Assembly (NCBI RefSeq): GCF_913060805.1
Contig: NZ_CAJXTC010000005.1
Span: forward strand, 124,001-188,000
Direction of reading: 5' to 3'
Length of the DNA stretch: 64,000 bases
Origin: an uncultured Draconibacterium sp.
GTDB taxonomy: Bacteria > Bacteroidota > Bacteroidia > Bacteroidales > Prolixibacteraceae
Part shown: positions 63,026 through 64,000 of the stretch, piece after piece
Layout of the letters: each line of letters begins with the position of its first letter
Numbering within the stretch: position 1 is the stretch's first letter
Translations under genes and position numbers: made by a program
Notes under the pieces: generated by a model
What the model was told of the DNA's origin: nothing
Database searches by the model: none
Seen by the model: only the letters and a program-made list of their open reading frames with translations

Positions 63026-64000
63026 TTAGTTTTTAAACTGAACATCAATACCTTTTTCATTTCGGGCAGTGTTTGACACCTGGTAAGGAGTAACGTTTAC
63101 CTTTCCTTTTACAAACTCCGGAATATTATACGATTTTAGGAGTTGCGTATAATAATCCACATCGTTTTGTGGTAATACAAAAGGTTTCGAAGGCACACCA
63201 TTTTTATCGATGTGAGCGATAAACGGTCGGGTGTAAAGCCCGTCCAAACGACGACTGCTAAACACTACCCAGCGGCTGTTACTGCTCCACGAATGGTAGC
63301 TTTCGGTTTCGGTGCTGTTTAAAATGTCCAGGGCAGTTACCTTTTTATCAGCCAAACTCAGCAGGTACAAATCAGCTTCGCGGTGCCAGATGGAGAAATT
63401 ACCATAATTAAACAATGTAAACATCAGGAAATTACCATCGGGAGAAACGCGGGGAAAGGAAATACTTTTACCCATTATACTGGCGTTAACGAGTGTATCC
63501 ACTTCTTCGCCAAACTGGCGGGAAGCAGGATCAAATGTTATGCTGCAAAGGTTGTATCGTACTTTTTCATAATCATCGGGAATTGTTACGCTATCGGCCG
63601 AACAAAAATACAGCGTTTTTCCATCCGGTGAGAAAGTGGGGAAGGTTTCAAATGCCGATTTGGAAAACAATTCAGGAGTACTAAAGATCTCGTGTTTTTC
63701 TACGTCGTAAATCACCACATCCGATTTGTAATCGAATACTTCAATACGGTTACGGTCGGAGGTATGAAACATCTGTTTGGTACTGTTTACCGAAAAAGCT
63801 ACAAAGTTGCCCGAAGGATGCCACGAAGGATAAACAAGCGGAGACATGGTTTCGGGGGTTTTGGTATTTAGTTTTTCAATTTTGTTGCCGCGCATAACTA
63901 AAGTTCCGCCAAAATCCTTTCGTATGTGAAATAACATGGTGTCGGGCGATTGCATACAAAATGAGTGGCAGTTTACACAATTATAATCCATGGTTTTATT
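63026..64000 (-). CDS. PD40 (TolB-like beta-propeller) protein with CxxCH motif, partial
   Basis: The C-terminal part (at least 324 codons) of a larger protein whose N-terminus lies beyond the right edge; the frame stays open to the last base. It contains several PD40-type propeller blades (YPSWHPSGNFVAFSVN, FPTFSPDGKTLYFCS, FPRVSPDGNFLMFTLF, HSWSSNSRWVVFSSRR). At the visible N-terminal end is CVNCH, a c-type haem-binding motif (CxxCH) followed by SF. Whether it holds haem, a metal or merely a disulfide is not known. The ATG at 63991 is inside the frame and is unlikely to be the true start. The gene converges on the second SusC/SusD unit. Confidence 0.75.
   Translation of the reverse strand, partial: NKTMDYNCVNCHSFCMQSPDTMLFHIRKDFGGTLVMRGNKIEKLNTKTPETMSPLVYPSWHPSGNFVAFSVNSTKQMFHTSDRNRIEVFDYKSDVVIYDVEKHEIFSTPELFSKSAFETFPTFSPDGKTLYFCSADSVTIPDDYEKVRYNLCSITFDPASRQFGEEVDTLVNASIMGKSISFPRVSPDGNFLMFTLFNYGNFSIWHREADLYLLSLADKKVTALDILNSTETESYHSWSSNSRWVVFSSRRLDGLYTRPFIAHIDKNGVPSKPFVLPQNDVDYYTQLLKSYNIPEFVKGKVNVTPYQVSNTARNEKGIDVQFKN

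Noticed and set aside
1-64000. CRISPR array, insertion sequences or rRNA genes
   Set aside because: No regularly spaced short repeats, transposase frames or rRNA segments were seen anywhere in the window.

Overview
The window comes from a Bacteroidota genome. The evidence is three SusC-type or SusD-type gene pairs' worth of signatures (two complete SusC/SusD pairs), lipoprotein-rich polysaccharide utilization loci (PULs), Bacteroidota-style -7 boxes (TAnnTTTG), almost no classical Shine-Dalgarno sequences, a type IX secretion (T9SS) sorting domain and a Nudix-type AraR regulator. The gene content fits a Marinilabiliales/Prolixibacteraceae-like degrader of plant or algal material; this taxonomic placement is inference.

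Region 1 (about 0.5-24.4 kb) is an unusual PUL. A SusC/SusD pair is followed by a lipoprotein made of DUF4859-like repeats, a secreted zinc-peptidase-like DUF6055 protein ending in the same kind of repeat, a CotH-family secreted kinase, a DUF5695 protein, a T9SS-exported zinc-peptidase-like protein, two tandem S9 dipeptidyl peptidases, a small HEFAH metallopeptidase, a Crp/Fnr regulator and an M61 peptidase with a PDZ domain. Region 2 (24.4-34.6 kb) carries L-arabinose release and catabolism: a three-domain GH43 lipoprotein, then araR, araA, an SSS-family sodium/sugar symporter, araD, araB and an aldose epimerase, ending at a strong bidirectional terminator. Together the two regions look like a system for a proline-rich, arabinosylated glycoprotein (extensin or arabinogalactan-protein type). 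That is a hypothesis.

Region 3 (34.6-40.0 kb, minus strand) holds a fructokinase-like PfkB kinase, an MFS sugar porter, an alpha/beta hydrolase lipoprotein, a secreted protein of two repeated domains and an aldo/keto reductase. Region 4 (40.3-44.8 kb, plus strand) is a compact acetylated-rhamnogalacturonan module: a GH105-SGNH fusion, a double SGNH esterase and rhaM. A FUSC-family membrane protein follows.

At 46.2 kb a tRNA 3'-end fragment with its own terminator marks a probable integration (att) site. Its orientation places the inserted DNA to the right, with the intact tRNA outside the window. Right of it are a LacI regulator, a cluster of palindromic operators, and an aldo/keto reductase - lactonase - zinc dehydrogenase operon resembling the first steps of oxidative L-fucose or L-rhamnose breakdown. 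Next comes a GH9 / AGE epimerase / putative new TIM-barrel hydrolase operon (minus strand) diverging from a second SusC/SusD pair. The control region between them has a 17-bp palindrome on a complete promoter and a pair of 17-bp direct repeats 21 bp apart. The window ends in a truncated PD40 protein with a CxxCH motif.
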